Below are positions 50,602-58,481 of a stretch of 64,000 nt of DNA, one piece after another. The notes under the pieces were generated by a model. The model was not told the origin of the DNA and ran no database searches. It was given only the letters and a program-made list of their open reading frames with translations. A program made the position numbers and the translations under genes. Numbering within the stretch: the first letter of the stretch is position 1; every line of letters starts with the position of its first letter. The stretch spans positions 1 through 64,000 of the forward strand of contig NZ_QJTF01000010.1 in the NCBI RefSeq assembly GCF_003217235.1. The letters run 5' to 3'. The stretch is from Paramesorhizobium leguminum. Its GTDB lineage: Bacteria > Pseudomonadota > Alphaproteobacteria > Rhizobiales > Rhizobiaceae.

Positions 50602-52197
50602 TCACACCAATGAGCTGTCGTCCGGTTCGAGATCTGGGATGACCGCCTTGAGATTGCGGATTTGCGCGACACATCGTTCCGCCGGCAGGCGGCAGGCAAT
50701 CGCCCATGCGAAGATGGCGAGCGAGAAAACGGTTATCACAACGATATCCCAGCCGAAGGGTAGAACGCCCGTTCCGCCGAATGTGCCGAAATAGGAGAAC
50801 AGCCCGATCCCCACCAGGTAAGGCATGAGCCAGCTCGCTTCGCGGAAGTCGAGCGGTCCGGGAGAGAGCCAGCGTCCATGGATGATGAAAAGGACAAGGC
50901 CCAGAAGCAGCACCACGCCCAGTTGCCAGATCGTATCCCATCCGCTCCAGTAGATGATCAGCGTCGATACCACGAACGCCACCGCGGCGAGCAGCTTCAC
51001 GGCCGGCAGGCGCAAGGGGCGCGGCTGATTGGGCAAAAGATCGCGCAACGCCACGACGGCTATCGGTCCTACGATGAAGGAAAGGACAATCGATGCGCCG
51101 TTGAGACGCACGATCTCATTGAATGAAAAGACCATGAGAACCAGGGCGCTGATGACGAAATTCAGGAGAAGCGCCGGCAGCGGAATATCGAGCTTGGACA
51201 GGCCGGCAAGGAATTTCGGGAAAAAGCCGTTTCTGGCCAGCGCATAGGCGAGGCGGCCATTGGAACCCGCCGCCACAAGGCCGCCTCCGAAGGGGCCGAT
51301 GACCGCGCCGACATTGAGCAGCGCGACAAGCCATAATATACCCACCGAGGTTGCGATGGCGTCGATCGGCCCGAGCCGGGCGTTGATCATGATGCCATTC
51401 CAGCCGGACGTCAGCATGGAGGACGGCATCGCGCCGATAAAGGCAAGCTGCAGGCCGGCATAGACGATGAAGCAGATGATGACCGACAGGACGAGCGCCA
51501 GAGGAACCATGCGTCCGGGATTGCGGACCTCGCCGGCCATGTCGATGGCATGGCGGAAGCCGATATAGGAAAAGATGATGCCGCCCGTCGATACGGCGGC
51601 GAAAATGCCGTGCAGCCCAAAGGGCGAGAAGCCTCCGGCTTGGGTGAAATTCGCTGGATCGAAGCGGGCCCATAGGAGCGTGCCGGTAATGATCAGCGGA
51701 ATGGCGATCTTGGCCCAAGTCATGGTTGAATTGATCTTGGCGAAGAACTGAACGCCGAGGGCATTGATAAGCGTGAAAAGGGCGAGAAGGGCGATTGCCA
51801 GGCTAAGCGTTCGCCAATCGTCGAGATTGCCGCTCATCCAGCTGATATGGGGCGCCAGATAGCGCAGCATCGCCGCCACTTCGACGGAAACCGTGGTGTT
51901 GTAGCCGATCCAGGCGCTCCACCCCATCGCCATCGCCACCACATTGCCATGGCTGAATTGCGGAAGCCGGGCAATTCCCCCTGGCACCGGCAGCATGGCG
52001 GAAATTTCGGCAAAAGTGAGCGCGATCAGGAGGATGGCCACGCCGCCGATGGCCCATGCAACGATGGAGGCAGGTCCCGCCTGTTGGCTTGCAAGAAGGG
52101 GGGCAAACAGCCAGCCCGACCCCAGGACGCCGCTCACCGCCACGAATGTCAGGCCGATCAGCCCGATTTCACGTTTCATATGCCGGGTTTTTTCCAT
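50602..52197 (-). CDS. APC-family amino acid/polyamine permease
   Basis: A 531-residue membrane protein with about 12-14 hydrophobic segments. The N-terminal motif 'IGLTFVAVSGVLGSGWLFAPLLA' is typical of APC transporters (G-S-G-W in helix 1). 'WSAWIGYNTTVSVEVAAMLRY' and 'FSYIGFRHAIDMAGEVRNPGRMVP' are further family blocks. It takes up or exchanges an amino acid or amine. The ATG at 52197 has only a weak ribosome binding site; the ATG at 52179 is an alternative. The leader region is A/T-rich. Confidence 0.9.
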   Translation of the reverse strand: MEKTRHMKREIGLIGLTFVAVSGVLGSGWLFAPLLASQQAGPASIVAWAIGGVAILLIALTFAEISAMLPVPGGIARLPQFSHGNVVAMAMGWSAWIGYNTTVSVEVAAMLRYLAPHISWMSGNLDDWRTLSLAIALLALFTLINALGVQFFAKINSTMTWAKIAIPLIITGTLLWARFDPANFTQAGGFSPFGLHGIFAAVSTGGIIFSYIGFRHAIDMAGEVRNPGRMVPLALVLSVIICFIVYAGLQLAFIGAMPSSMLTSGWNGIMINARLGPIDAIATSVGILWLVALLNVGAVIGPFGGGLVAAGSNGRLAYALARNGFFPKFLAGLSKLDIPLPALLLNFVISALVLMVFSFNEIVRLNGASIVLSFIVGPIAVVALRDLLPNQPRPLRLPAVKLLAAVAFVVSTLIIYWSGWDTIWQLGVVLLLGLVLFIIHGRWLSPGPLDFREASWLMPYLVGIGLFSYFGTFGGTGVLPFGWDIVVITVFSLAIFAWAIACRLPAERCVAQIRNLKAVIPDLEPDDSSLV

Positions 52198-52521
52198 GAG
52201 TGTTCCAAACAATTCAAGTTTTTGTTACTTTTGGTGAAGCTACCTCAAGTCGAGCCTTCTGACTTCGCAACCTAAATTGCCGACTTGGCGGTCGAGTGCA
52301 AGAAGTCTTCCTCAGAATCTCCTTTTTGTGATTAAAACTTTCGCCTTTGTGAGGTGGGTATTGTTCCACGGATTGGCTCAATTAAGAGTATTGTCTATTT
52401 TGCTATCGACTAATACATAGTATTCATTTTAGATATTTTGTACGCTTTAACTTAAACAACGTAATATGCATTGCCGCATCTTTGAAAATAGCGCCAAGAT
52501 GTCCACTTGAGAGCAATATTG
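52198..52521. other. A/T-rich divergent promoter region, no gene seen
   Basis: About 320 bp between the APC permease and the DUF218 gene. It is markedly A/T-rich from 52375 to 52480. No palindromic operator or gene was recognised. Confidence 0.4.
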
Positions 52522-53550
52522 ATGGACTGTAGTTTTTCTCGTCAACAATCGTGGAGTCTCATTTTGCTGCGTGGCATTCAGCGAATTTTATTGCTTGGTT
52601 CCTTGGCTGTTGCTGGCGGGGCCGCCGAAGTGGAGGAGGTGAGGCCGCCCACGGAGGCGCCTGCCATCGCGGCGGAACGCTTGAGCATGTCCGAGTGGCT
52701 GGATGCCTTGGCCAAGCGCGATTATGGCGTGGACGAGCTTCGGCGGCGAATATCCGACGGCACGCTGTCAACGCTCTACGTGCAATTGGCGGCGGAGCGG
52801 CGCTCCTTGCAGACTCTCCAGACGTTGGTCAGCGAAAAGCGTGCCGTAAAGGAGGCTCTGGATAATACAACCAAGAACCTCTCCGCCATCCGCGCATTCT
52901 ATGCGGACCATATCCGCAAGCCCTGGTTTGGCAATGAGAGCGCCTACCGGTCGCCCGATATTATCGTGATCCTGGGCGCCAATCAGCCGGCGCTTGACCA
53001 GAGGCTCGCCCATGCCTTGCCTATTATACAGCGGTTCAACAATGCCTCTGTCATCCTGTCGGGCGGGGGAAGGACCATTGTGCTGGAGGCGCAGACCATG
53101 CGCGATTATCTCGTTCAGCACGGCGTCGCCGAGGATCGGCTGATCATGGAACCGGATTCGCTCGACACGGTCGGCAATGCGGTTTTCAGCGGTCTTGCCA
53201 TGATGAAAAACAGGATGCATGACGGCAACGTCCTGATCGTCACGTCCGGCTTTCATGCGCCACGGACGCTCTTCCTGTTCCGTTCCATTCTCGGTCCTCG
53301 GTTTCGTATCGCTGTTTCCGCAACGCCGTCTTCGGGAGCCGATATTGCCGCGCGCATTGAACATGAGCTGCAGGAGGAAGCGATCGCCATCCGGGATCTG
53401 CTTCATTGGCCATCCATCGCTGGAGAGCCGCCGCGGCCGGTGAAAGAGGTGTGCGACGTCTTTTACCAGATCCTGCTGCGGCACAAGCTCTATGAATCCC
53501 GCTGGGATCTGGCGCGCCGCTACAGCGACCAGTGCAAGCTTCTACGATAA
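52522..53550 (+). CDS. DUF218/YdcF-like protein
   Basis: A 342-residue protein. An N-terminal hydrophobic segment (LLRGIQRILLLGSLAVAGGAA) is a signal or anchor. A helical region (about 45-130) precedes the DUF218 domain (about 140-300): 'DIIVILGANQPALDQRLAHAL', 'VILSGGG', 'AEDRLIMEPDSLDTVGNAVFS' and 'VLIVTSGFHAPRTLFLFRS'. These are the usual D, SGG, E..S..T and TS..H motifs of YdcF/ElyC/SanA-like proteins, which act in cell-envelope metabolism. The ATG at 52522 is preferred over the upstream TTG at 52507. It converges with a MarC gene. Confidence 0.85.
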   Translation: MDCSFSRQQSWSLILLRGIQRILLLGSLAVAGGAAEVEEVRPPTEAPAIAAERLSMSEWLDALAKRDYGVDELRRRISDGTLSTLYVQLAAERRSLQTLQTLVSEKRAVKEALDNTTKNLSAIRAFYADHIRKPWFGNESAYRSPDIIVILGANQPALDQRLAHALPIIQRFNNASVILSGGGRTIVLEAQTMRDYLVQHGVAEDRLIMEPDSLDTVGNAVFSGLAMMKNRMHDGNVLIVTSGFHAPRTLFLFRSILGPRFRIAVSATPSSGADIAARIEHELQEEAIAIRDLLHWPSIAGEPPRPVKEVCDVFYQILLRHKLYESRWDLARRYSDQCKLLR

Positions 53551-53559
53551 CTTCTCCAA

Positions 53560-54216
53560 TCAGCGGGTATTGAGCAGATCGGCGACGCCAATCCAGATCA
53601 TCTGGATTCCGATGCACAGGATGATGAAAGCCGCGAGACGCATCAGGACCTTGGTTCCGTTCTCCCCAAGCACACGTTTCAGAACCTCGGCGTAGCTATA
53701 CGCCAGATAGACTGTGCCGCATATGGCAAGCAGCCCGACGCATGTGGCAAGGTCCTGAATGGCGGCATGGTTGAAATCGTTCAAAATGTTTGGCCGCTCG
53801 GTACCCAGTGCAATCGCCACGGCGATTGAGCCGGGTCCGAATGTCATCGGCATGGTGATCGGATAGAACGCCTTGGCGAGCGCGCCCTGGTCGGTCTTGC
53901 TGCTCTCGATATCGCCTTCCAGCGAACTGTCGCCGCTGTCGAGAAGCCGCCAGCCCATGATGGAGATCACGATGCCGCCCGCAATGCGCACCGCCGGGAG
54001 GCTGAGGCCGAAGAAGCCCAGGATATGCGACCCGGCGAGAACCGACACACCAAGCAGCACGAAACCACTGACGGCAACGCGCCAGGCGATCTGGTGGCGC
54101 ACCTGGGACGAGCATTTGGCCGTCATGTCGAGAAAGACCAGTGCTGTGCCGAGTGGATTGACGATAGGGAAAAGCGCCGCATAGGTCAGGAAGAATGCGT
54201 GGATGGCGTCGTTCAA
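53560..54216 (-). CDS. MarC family integral membrane protein
   Basis: A 218-residue protein with six hydrophobic segments. Typical family features are 'LFPIVNPLGTALVFLDMTA' near the N-terminus, 'AVRIAGGIVISIMGWRLL' and 'YPITMPMTFGPGSIAVAIALG' (ITMPxxxGPGxI). The start is the TTG at 54216 after GGAGG. MarC proteins were once thought to act in multidrug resistance; their function is still unsettled. It converges with the DUF218 gene. Confidence 0.9.
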   Translation of the reverse strand: MNDAIHAFFLTYAALFPIVNPLGTALVFLDMTAKCSSQVRHQIAWRVAVSGFVLLGVSVLAGSHILGFFGLSLPAVRIAGGIVISIMGWRLLDSGDSSLEGDIESSKTDQGALAKAFYPITMPMTFGPGSIAVAIALGTERPNILNDFNHAAIQDLATCVGLLAICGTVYLAYSYAEVLKRVLGENGTKVLMRLAAFIILCIGIQMIWIGVADLLNTR

Positions 54217-54434
54217 GGAAATCCTCCATGCCGTCGCGGGACAGAGCGTTGCGGAAGAAGCAGGCGATCATTCAAATCATATTGTGGCAAATCTTATTGT
54301 GGAAATACAAATATTATAGCTCTGGTTTCTGCTATTTATATTTGGTCGCACCAAGTAACATCCTTGGGGAGCGCCTTATTTTCGCCGCATAACGGACGGT
54401 TGCATGGTTTTACATTTAATTATTCATCGGGAAC

Positions 54435-55403
54435 ATGCCCATGACCGAACCTCTTCCGAAGCCCGATCCCTTCATGGCGCCAATTCTGCACCGCATGAGG
54501 GCCAAGCCCGAAATCAGTCTGGAGGCCATTTCCCTTCGCGAGGCCCGCGCCGGCTTTGCTGCGATGAACGAACAATGGAACACGCCTGTCACCATCGCGG
54601 TCAGGACCGTTCGTGATCTTTCAGTGCCGGGAGCGGCTGGGCCTTTGCGCGCGCGGATTTATTGCGACGGCGACGGGACCCAGGCGATGCCGGTCATCAT
54701 CTATGTGCATGGCGGCGGCTGGGTTCTCGGCTCGATCGACACGCATGACGATCTCTTACGCCGGCTGGCTAAGGCGGCGAACGGTTGCGCGGTGCTGGGC
54801 ATCGATTACCGGCTTGCGCCGGAGCATCCGTTTCCCGCGCCGCTGGAAGATGTTCTCGCAGCCGTTCGCTTTGTCGCAGGAGGCGGGCTTGGTGCGGGGT
54901 TTGATGCCGGACGCATCGCGCTTGCCGGGGAATCGGCCGGCGCCAATCTGGTGCTCGGTGCGCTGCTCGATCAGCGCGATAAAGGCCAGCGCCCAGTTCG
55001 AACCGCAGCGCTGTTCTTCGGCTGTTATGGCCTGGATTTCGGGAGCTACAGTTACACCCATTTTGGCGACGGCTCCTTTGGCCTTTCCCTGCCATCCATG
55101 CGCTGGTTCTGGGCGCAATATCTTGATAAGGCCAGCGTCGGTCCGCTCGCGGCGCCGCTTCAGGCCGATCTCGATGGCCTGCCGCCGCTTTATCTCGGTG
55201 CCGGTGGTCTCGATCCGCTTCTCGACGATACGCTTACCCTGAGCCGCAGGCTTGCCGAAACCGGCGTCGCGCATAGGCTCGATTTCCATCCGGGCGTCAT
55301 TCATGGCTTCATCCAGATGGCCCGCGAACTGCCCGCCGCGACACAGGCCATCGACGCCTCCGTGCAGTTTATGATGCAGGGGCTGCAACTTGGGGATGCT
55401 TAA
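54435..55403 (+). CDS. Alpha/beta hydrolase of hormone-sensitive lipase family (esterase)
   Basis: A 322-residue esterase. The oxyanion motif HGGGW is at 92-96 and the nucleophile GESAG at 165-169 (Ser167). The acid is in 'GGLDPLLDD' and the His in HPGVIHGF (about 286-293). The family hydrolyses short acyl esters in the cytoplasm. No signal peptide. The promoter region (54217-54434) is A/T-rich. Start at the ATG at 54435; an internal ATG is two codons later. Substrate unknown. Confidence 0.92.
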   Translation: MPMTEPLPKPDPFMAPILHRMRAKPEISLEAISLREARAGFAAMNEQWNTPVTIAVRTVRDLSVPGAAGPLRARIYCDGDGTQAMPVIIYVHGGGWVLGSIDTHDDLLRRLAKAANGCAVLGIDYRLAPEHPFPAPLEDVLAAVRFVAGGGLGAGFDAGRIALAGESAGANLVLGALLDQRDKGQRPVRTAALFFGCYGLDFGSYSYTHFGDGSFGLSLPSMRWFWAQYLDKASVGPLAAPLQADLDGLPPLYLGAGGLDPLLDDTLTLSRRLAETGVAHRLDFHPGVIHGFIQMARELPAATQAIDASVQFMMQGLQLGDA

Positions 55404-55548
55404 GATTTACATCGGAATACGCTAAGGGTATTCATAAAGAATATACGACGAAGTACTATTGATTTTGTTAAGTATCGTTTTTAAGGCGAGATACAGATAC
55501 GAATTATACTATCGATACTGAAAATAATTCCAAGATTGAGGCGTTGCC

Positions 55549-55779
55549 GTGACTTTCCGTCTGTTTTTGCTTGGCTTCCTGTTGCCGCTGACGATAGCGG
55601 CTGCCCGGCCGCCATGGATGGACAAGCCAATGGTGCTGTCCGTGAAAAATCCGCTGGTCATGCTCTCCGCCCCGGTCCCGTCGCCCGCCCGCAGGCGCTG
55701 CACGGGCGCGGTCCGCATCGTCCAGGCCGAGGCGGAACACCCGGTGATTATTGTCAGCGATATCCGCTGCCGCCGCTGA
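55549..55779 (+). CDS. Small secreted protein, hypothetical
   Basis: A 76-residue open frame with a GTG start and a signal-like N-terminus (MTFRLFLLGFLLPLTIAAA). The mature part is basic and Pro-rich (VLSVKNPLVMLSAPVPSPARRRC) with two cysteines. The upstream region is A/T-rich and there is no clear ribosome binding site. It ends before a hairpin terminator (55817-55840). Expression is unproven; it may be spurious. I recognise no family. Confidence 0.4.
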   Translation: MTFRLFLLGFLLPLTIAAARPPWMDKPMVLSVKNPLVMLSAPVPSPARRRCTGAVRIVQAEAEHPVIIVSDIRCRR

Positions 55780-55816
55780 TCAACTCCGTGCGCTCACTCT
55801 CCATATAGGTGAAGAG

Positions 55817-55840
55817 GGGAAGGGCCAGCGAGCCCTTCCC
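55817..55840. terminator. Hairpin between convergent genes
   Basis: GGGAAGGGC (55817-55825) and GCCCTTCCC (55832-55840), 6-nt loop, perfect 9-bp stem; A/T-rich on the right side. Confidence 0.6.
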
Positions 55841-55846
55841 GGATTA

Positions 55847-57673
55847 TTATACGAAGCCCTTGGTCAGTTCCAGAGCCTGGCGTTCGAAGAGGCGGCGGTA
55901 GACACCGTTTTCGCGCCGGATAAGCGCGGCATGGTCGCCCTCTTCGATTACCCGGCCGCAGTCAAAAACGAGCAGCCGGTCGAGTGAGCGCACGGTGGAG
56001 AGCCTGTGCGCGATGACCAGCGTCGTGCGCCCGACCATCAGCCGCTCCATCGCCTGCTGGATCAGCACCTCCGATTCCGAGTCGAGGCTCGATGTTGCCT
56101 CGTCGAAGATGAGGATCGGCGCGTCGGCCAGGAAGGCGCGGGCAATGGCGATGCGCTGGCGCTCGCCGCCGGAAAGCTTCACGCCGCGCTCACCCACCAG
56201 CGTCGCATAGCCCTTGGGCAGGCTCATGATGAAATCATGCGCGCTGGCAAGCGTCGCGGCGCGTTCGATATCGCGCGTAGACGCGCCCGGCCTCGCATAG
56301 GCGATGTTCTCCGCCAGCGAACGATGGAACAGGATCGGCTCCTGCTGCACGATGGCGAGCTGCGCCCGTAGCGATGCCTGTGTGACTTTGCTGATATCCT
56401 GCCCGTCGATCAGGATACGGCCCTCCGTCAAATCATGCAGCCGTTGGATCAGCTTGACGAAGGTCGTCTTGCCCGATCCCGAATGCCCGACCAGGCCGAC
56501 GCGCTGGCCCGCCGGGATCGACAGCGAGAAATTCCGGTAGAGCGGAACTGAATGCCCACCGTAAAGGAAGGTGACGTTTTCGAACTCGATCCGCCCTTCC
56601 TCGATGGCGATAGGAAGCGCGTCCGGGCGGTCTTCGATGCCGAGGGGCTCGGCGTGGATATCCACCAGCTCCTCCATCTCGTTGACTGAACGCTGCAGAT
56701 TGCGCACATGCATCCCGACATCGCGCAGATAGCCCTGCAGCACGAAGAAGGCAGTCAGCACGAACGCGATATCGCCGGCGTTCGCCCGGCCGGCGGTCCA
56801 TAGGAGAATCGCGAAGCCGACGATTGCAGCGCGCAAGACGAGCAAGGTCACGCCCTGCGTCGTCCCGTTGAATGTGCCGCGGATCCAGGTGCGGCGGGTG
56901 CGGTTGCGCCATTTCTCCACGACCTTGGCAAGGCGTGTATCTTCACGCGCTTCCGCGCCGAAGGCTTTCACCACGGCATTGCACGAAATGGCATCGGCCA
57001 ATGCGCCGCCCAGCCGCGTATCCCAGGCATTGGCAAGGCTCGCCGCCGGAGCGACGAATTTGAGCGAGAGCGTGACCGTCAGCGCGATGTAGGCGACCGA
57101 GCCGATTCCGATGATAAGGCCCATCATCGGCCAGTACCAGCCAAGCAACAGCGTGGTGCCGATCAGCATGACGGCGGAGGGCAGGAGCGCCACCAGGACG
57201 GTATCGTTCAAAAGGTCGAGCGCCCATATGCCACGCGTTATCTTGCGCACGGTCGAGCCAGCGAAGCTGTTGGCGTGCCAATCGGTCGAGAAGCGTTGCA
57301 CGCGATGAAATGAGTCGGCGGCGATCTCCGACATCATCTTGAGCGTCAGGTCGATGATGCCGGTGAAGGTGACATGCCGCAGGATCGTAGCTCCGCCCGA
57401 AAGACCGAGCAGCACCAGAAACGCCGTGATTGCCGCGTTCCAGGCGACTTCGTCGGTCGCCGCGCCACGCGCCACGGCATTGACCAGATGGCCGGAGTAA
57501 AGCGGGGTCAGCACATCAGCCACGGTTGCCATGAGTATGGAGCCGATGATGAGGGCAAGCCTTGCGGGTTGACGCCGCCAGTGGGCGCCTAAAAATCTGA
57601 ACACGCGACGAAAAGCGTTGCCCGTGAGGGCATTGCGGAAAGAAGTCATGACATCAGCCGGATGCGGCTGCAT
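55847..57673 (-). CDS. ABC exporter, permease-ATPase fusion
   Basis: A 608-residue half-transporter. Six hydrophobic segments in residues 40-330 form the membrane domain ('LALIIGSILMATVADVLTPLY'). The ATPase domain follows with GHSGSGKTT (about residue 405), LSGGERQRIAIARA and ILIFDEATSSLD. This is the type IV exporter fold (MsbA/LmrA-like), working as a homodimer or with a partner. The substrate is not predictable. The start at 57673 (MQPHPADVM) or 57649 (MTSFRN) is undecided. It is convergent with the small gene at 55549. Confidence 0.92.
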   Translation of the reverse strand: MQPHPADVMTSFRNALTGNAFRRVFRFLGAHWRRQPARLALIIGSILMATVADVLTPLYSGHLVNAVARGAATDEVAWNAAITAFLVLLGLSGGATILRHVTFTGIIDLTLKMMSEIAADSFHRVQRFSTDWHANSFAGSTVRKITRGIWALDLLNDTVLVALLPSAVMLIGTTLLLGWYWPMMGLIIGIGSVAYIALTVTLSLKFVAPAASLANAWDTRLGGALADAISCNAVVKAFGAEAREDTRLAKVVEKWRNRTRRTWIRGTFNGTTQGVTLLVLRAAIVGFAILLWTAGRANAGDIAFVLTAFFVLQGYLRDVGMHVRNLQRSVNEMEELVDIHAEPLGIEDRPDALPIAIEEGRIEFENVTFLYGGHSVPLYRNFSLSIPAGQRVGLVGHSGSGKTTFVKLIQRLHDLTEGRILIDGQDISKVTQASLRAQLAIVQQEPILFHRSLAENIAYARPGASTRDIERAATLASAHDFIMSLPKGYATLVGERGVKLSGGERQRIAIARAFLADAPILIFDEATSSLDSESEVLIQQAMERLMVGRTTLVIAHRLSTVRSLDRLLVFDCGRVIEEGDHAALIRRENGVYRRLFERQALELTKGFV

Positions 57674-58073
57674 CCGGTCCCGAAAAATAAGGATTGTTGA
57701 AATAACGCCGCAACGGAGAAACCGTTCTCGACGGTATACGAGAAGCCTTGACGCGTCCCATAGGGAGGGGCCCGGGCGGCAGCCGTCTTGAACCGGCGCG
57801 AGTGGCCGGTAATGACCTAGCGGTGCGGGAACTTCAAGCCGCTGCCTTTGCTCGAGAAGAATAGAATGCTGGCATTCGTCGCCTCCCTTTCAAGGTCAGG
57901 AAAACAGGAAAGGTTTTGATAAGCAAACGGCAGGACTTTGCCAAGCCCTTGCGCCTTCTTTCATCGGGACCGTGGCGAGAACGCAACAAAATATGGATTA
58001 TCGGGTAATAAACGTAGCGGATGCGGCTGGAGCGAGGCCCCGCCGCATCCGAAATAATGATCTTGGGTGACGA
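57674..58073. other. Intergenic region upstream of ABC exporter, no gene seen
   Basis: About 400 bp. It holds several small inverted repeats (for example GGATGC-GGCT-GCATCC at 57660-57675, at the gene start) and structured-looking GC-rich sequence (57750-57850), but I could not match it to a known riboswitch. The right end is the hairpin at 58019-58051. Confidence 0.4.
58019..58051 (-). terminator. Hairpin downstream of the small periplasmic protein gene
   Basis: CGGATGCGGC (58019-58028) and GCCGCATCCG (58042-58051), perfect 10-bp stem with 13-nt loop, 22 bp after the stop codon of the minus-strand gene. The U run is interrupted. Confidence 0.55.
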
Positions 58074-58337
58074 TCAGCTTTGCTTTTTCAGGGCATGGTC
58101 GCCTGGGGTCCGGATGATTGTCTTCTCACCATTCTTCGAGACGATCGCCCGTTTCATCTTGATCGTCGTGTTGCCTTCGGTGATGACGACGTGCCCGGCT
58201 GCGTGCAACTTGTTGTTCTTGTCGGTCCTGATGGTATCGGCCTTCACCTGCACGCCGCCGAGACTATTGGTGGCGGCGAAAGCCGCGCCGTTCAGGGCGA
58301 ACAGTGAGACCATGGTTGCAATGAGAAGCTTATGCAT
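58074..58337 (-). CDS. Small periplasmic protein, OstA/LptA-like fragment
   Basis: An 87-residue protein with a signal peptide (MHKLLIATMVSLFALNGAAFA). The mature 65 residues (GGVQVKADTIRTDKNNKLHA, then AGHVVITEGNTTIKMKRAIV) look like two turns of the beta-jelly-roll repeat of LptA/OstA, which carries lipopolysaccharide across the periplasm. A full LptA is about 180 residues, so this is a short relative, not LptA itself. AAGGAGG lies before the ATG at ideal spacing. Family membership is a guess from pattern. Confidence 0.7.
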   Translation of the reverse strand: MHKLLIATMVSLFALNGAAFAATNSLGGVQVKADTIRTDKNNKLHAAGHVVITEGNTTIKMKRAIVSKNGEKTIIRTPGDHALKKQS

Positions 58338-58481
58338 GACGCACCTCCTTGTGGTTGCATAAGGGAGGCTACAACCCGTTTATGTCCAGATTGGGCAGGT
58401 AAAATAAACTTTCAGTGATCAGTGCGCGGGGGTTCCGTAGCCTCGATTCCAATGCGCTGCTTCAAAACCGAAGGCGGTTCT

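Noticed and set aside
57674-58073. Riboswitch in the leader of the ABC exporter
   Set aside because: Some GC-rich stems are present, but no core of cobalamin, SAM, glycine, fluoride or Mg riboswitches could be matched by eye.
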